Source: Vibrio aerogenes (GTDB taxonomy: Bacteria; Pseudomonadota; Gammaproteobacteria; Enterobacterales; Vibrionaceae). Taken from it: 64,000 nt of DNA. How positions within the stretch are numbered: position 1 is the first letter of the stretch; each line of letters opens with the position of its first letter. The translations under genes and the position numbers were made by a program. Under the pieces are notes generated by a model. That model was not told where the DNA came from, searched no databases, and was given only the letters and a program-made list of their open reading frames with translations. Of this stretch, positions 62,061 through 64,000 are shown in pieces. The stretch is taken from the NCBI RefSeq assembly GCF_024346755.1, contig NZ_AP024862.1:372001-436000 (forward strand), written 5' to 3'.

Positions 62061-63806
62061 ATGAAAACAATATCATTTAAAGCAAAACTTGTTGCAATTG
62101 TTATATCTATTATTTTTGTAACGATTATGACTTCTTATTTAAGCGCCAATGTTTATATTAGTCGTTATATTCATAAAGCGGATACATCATTTATCAGTTC
62201 TCAGATTGAAACCGTCAGAAATGTGATTGCTGATAAAATTGAAAGCAATATTGTATTGGCAAAATCAACAAAATTCAGTTTCTCTGAAGTGAAACAAGCT
62301 GCTGAAAGAACAGGTTTTCATGATGCAGTAAAAGTTGCTTTTGGTATGGCGATCAGCAAAGAAGGGAAAATTTCGGACGAGGCCCTGACTCAGAAATATC
62401 TGAATTTACTTGCACAGGCTAACGGAAAAGTGATGGTGACGGATGTTTATTTTCAGAACAAGAAGCCATTAATTACGATCATTGTTCCTGAAGGGGAAGA
62501 AAAAGGGAATTTATTCGTCGTTGATCTGACGCCACTGGGATTATTGCTGAAATCGATGTCTGTTGACGGCAGCTACCTTGAATTAATGGATGCAAAAAAC
62601 AGCCTGGTATTTTCGAATAAAATTGATGGAAATATAACCCCAATCAGTCAGACATTTGATGTCGCCGGAAAAACCTGGACGCTGACCGGATTTATTGACA
62701 ATGATTATATTCAGAATGATACCGATAGCTTAAATAACCGTATTACGATTGCGCTGATTATTGCTGGGATCATTCTTATTCCAATTGCATTTTTATTAAT
62801 CAACTGGGTGATGAAGCCGATTTTGTTATTGAAAAATCTCATTGCAGATCTGGCCAATGGTAACGGTGATTTGACGCACCGGTTACAGGTCGATACCCGT
62901 GATGAGCTGGGTATGATTGCACAAGGCATTAACCAGTTTATTTCGAATCTGCAGACGATGATGAAACAGGTGAAGCAGTCTACGGAGTCTATCAGTCAGG
63001 AAATCAGGAAACTTGAAGAACAAACGGATTCGAACGGGCATCTGCTTCATCAGCACAGTATGGAGCTTGATTCAACGGTGACTGCAATTAATGAAATGAG
63101 CTCCACGGCATCCGTTGTGGCTGAAAATGCTGCCAACACAGCGAATCAGACCGAGATGACAAATGCGGAAGCCTCTCAGTCACGTGAGGTGGTCCGGCAG
63201 GCGGTCGATAATGTCAGCTCATTGATAGATGAAGTGGAAGAAACGGCCCGTTTTGTTTCTGAGATGAATGAACATACGGATGAAATTGGCCATTTGCTGG
63301 GCGAAATCGGTGGGATAGCTGAACAAACCAACCTTCTGGCCCTGAATGCTGCGATTGAAGCGGCCCGTGCGGGAGAGCAGGGACGCGGATTTGCCGTCGT
63401 TGCCGATGAAGTCCGTGCACTGGCTTCCCGGACACACAAAAGTACCGAAGACATTGTTGGTATGCTGGAGCGTTTGAAATCCGGGACTTCAACTGTGGTT
63501 GCCGGTATGGAATCGACCAAGTCCAGCTGTCGTCATACCGCAGAGACAACCGGTGTTGTTATGTCTTCGCTGGATAAAATGACCCGGTCTGTCACCGAAA
63601 TTAATGACTTATCTGTTCAGATTGCAACCTCAGCAGAAGAACAAAGCAGTGTGACGGAGGATATTAACCGCAGTATGGTAAATATCAGAGAGATGGTGCA
63701 GCGCATTAACGAAAATGGAGATAACACGACAGAGACAGCACAGCGTTTAATTCAAACGAATCAGCAGCTGTCTGATATTGTCAGCCAGTTTAAAATTGAA
63801 GCCTGA
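62061..63806 (+). CDS. Methyl-accepting chemotaxis protein
   Basis: Chemoreceptor of 581 residues. Transmembrane segments lie near 7-31 and 230-255; between them is a periplasmic dCache-like sensor (about 35-225). A HAMP domain (about 252-305; [25 protein letters not shown]) and the signalling domain with the hairpin tip [19 protein letters not shown] follow. The adaptation helices are Gln/Glu-rich. It is monocistronic with a strong terminator. It may respond to sugar acids near the GH67 gene, but this is only suggested by position. Start ATG; upstream GAGG is weakly placed. Confidence 0.93.
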   Translation: MKTISFKAKLVAIVISIIFVTIMTSYLSANVYISRYIHKADTSFISSQIETVRNVIADKIESNIVLAKSTKFSFSEVKQAAERTGFHDAVKVAFGMAISKEGKISDEALTQKYLNLLAQANGKVMVTDVYFQNKKPLITIIVPEGEEKGNLFVVDLTPLGLLLKSMSVDGSYLELMDAKNSLVFSNKIDGNITPISQTFDVAGKTWTLTGFIDNDYIQNDTDSLNNRITIALIIAGIILIPIAFLLINWVMKPILLLKNLIADLANGNGDLTHRLQVDTRDELGMIAQGINQFISNLQTMMKQVKQSTESISQEIRKLEEQTDSNGHLLHQHSMELDSTVTAINEMSSTASVVAENAANTANQTEMTNAEASQSREVVRQAVDNVSSLIDEVEETARFVSEMNEHTDEIGHLLGEIGGIAEQTNLLALNAAIEAARAGEQGRGFAVVADEVRALASRTHKSTEDIVGMLERLKSGTSTVVAGMESTKSSCRHTAETTGVVMSSLDKMTRSVTEINDLSVQIATSAEEQSSVTEDINRSMVNIREMVQRINENGDNTTETAQRLIQTNQQLSDIVSQFKIEA

Positions 63807-63845
63807 TACAGCCAAACGGCTCTGAAAACGTTTTAAGTTCTGTCC

Positions 63846-63885
63846 CCGGTCATGAATCAGAAAGTTCATGACCGGTTTTTATTTT
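63846..63885 (+). terminator. Rho-independent terminator after the second chemoreceptor
   Basis: CCGGTCATGAA (63846-63856) and TTCATGACCGG (63865-63875) form a perfect 11-bp stem with an 8-nt loop, followed by TTTTTATTTTT. It is the strongest terminator in the window. Confidence 0.9.
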
Positions 63886-64000
63886 TCGGCCTGATGGTTT
63901 TTTATGCGGTTCTGAAATGTTAATTATATGGTTCATTGTTGTATCAATCGTGAGTTGATTATCGCCCTGTTGCGCAATTAACAAAAATATTGTTAATGAA

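Overview
The window is about 64 kb of a Gram-negative gammaproteobacterial chromosome that looks like a member of the Vibrionaceae. Pointers are a DUF2850-type small membrane protein, a CosR/EctR-type MarR regulator beside a ProVWX betaine transporter, methyl-accepting chemoreceptors, Dcu transport, E. coli-like housekeeping proteins (AroG, Tag, TrxC) and a dispersed palindromic element with ends beginning TATACCCAAGTGACC. No rRNA, tRNA, CRISPR array, transposase or prophage was recognised. It reads as an accessory-rich chromosomal stretch for carbon acquisition, osmoprotection, efflux and signalling. Genus and chromosome are inferences.

Layout. 0.4-7.4 kb: DUF2850 protein, YnaI-like MscS channel, Lon-like protease, MATE exporter and aroG (with a TyrR-box-like site upstream). 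7.8-14.8 kb: phospho-sugar mutase, then a LacI-type regulator divergent from a cellobiose-type PTS operon (IIB-IIC-IIA-GH1 phospho-beta-glucosidase). 14.9-21.0 kb: LtaS-like phosphotransferase, tag, tannase-family lipoprotein esterase and M14 carboxypeptidase. 21.2-28.7 kb: a leftward operon HlyD-type adaptor / ABC ATPase / ABC permease / sigma-54 response regulator / histidine kinase. It is preceded by a GG-N10-GC sigma-54 promoter and three TCCC-N6-GGGA repeats, and is the best candidate for an undescribed, self-contained regulatory and efflux system.

29.1-40.9 kb: DUF2231 membrane protein with a His-rich tail, LysR regulator, divergent peptide ABC operon (SBP, two permeases, two ATPases) ending in two M20 peptidases, then a chemoreceptor. 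41.1-44.5 kb: acyltransferase-3, YbaK-like deacylase, riboflavin synthase, GNAT. 44.8-50.0 kb: leftward osmoprotection locus proV-proW-proX-proX-cosR-like, with a 269-bp MITE-like element between the tandem proX genes. 50.3-57.3 kb: TPR membrane protein, small HTH protein, Dcu transporter, divergent nadE/nadD-like pair, REC-DUF3369-HD-GYP protein, TrxC-like thioredoxin. 57.6-63.8 kb: SpoIIAA-like protein, an FMN riboswitch leading into a RibN/EamA-type transporter frameshifted at a run of eight G, a GH67 alpha-glucuronidase and a second chemoreceptor.

Together the genes describe a motile, plant-detritus-associated marine or estuarine heterotroph. It imports cellobiose, peptides and dicarboxylates, removes glucuronic acid and ester decorations from plant polymers, scavenges compatible solutes, and links envelope state to efflux through a two-component system. 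Assignments are from reading motifs and translations; no database search was run.
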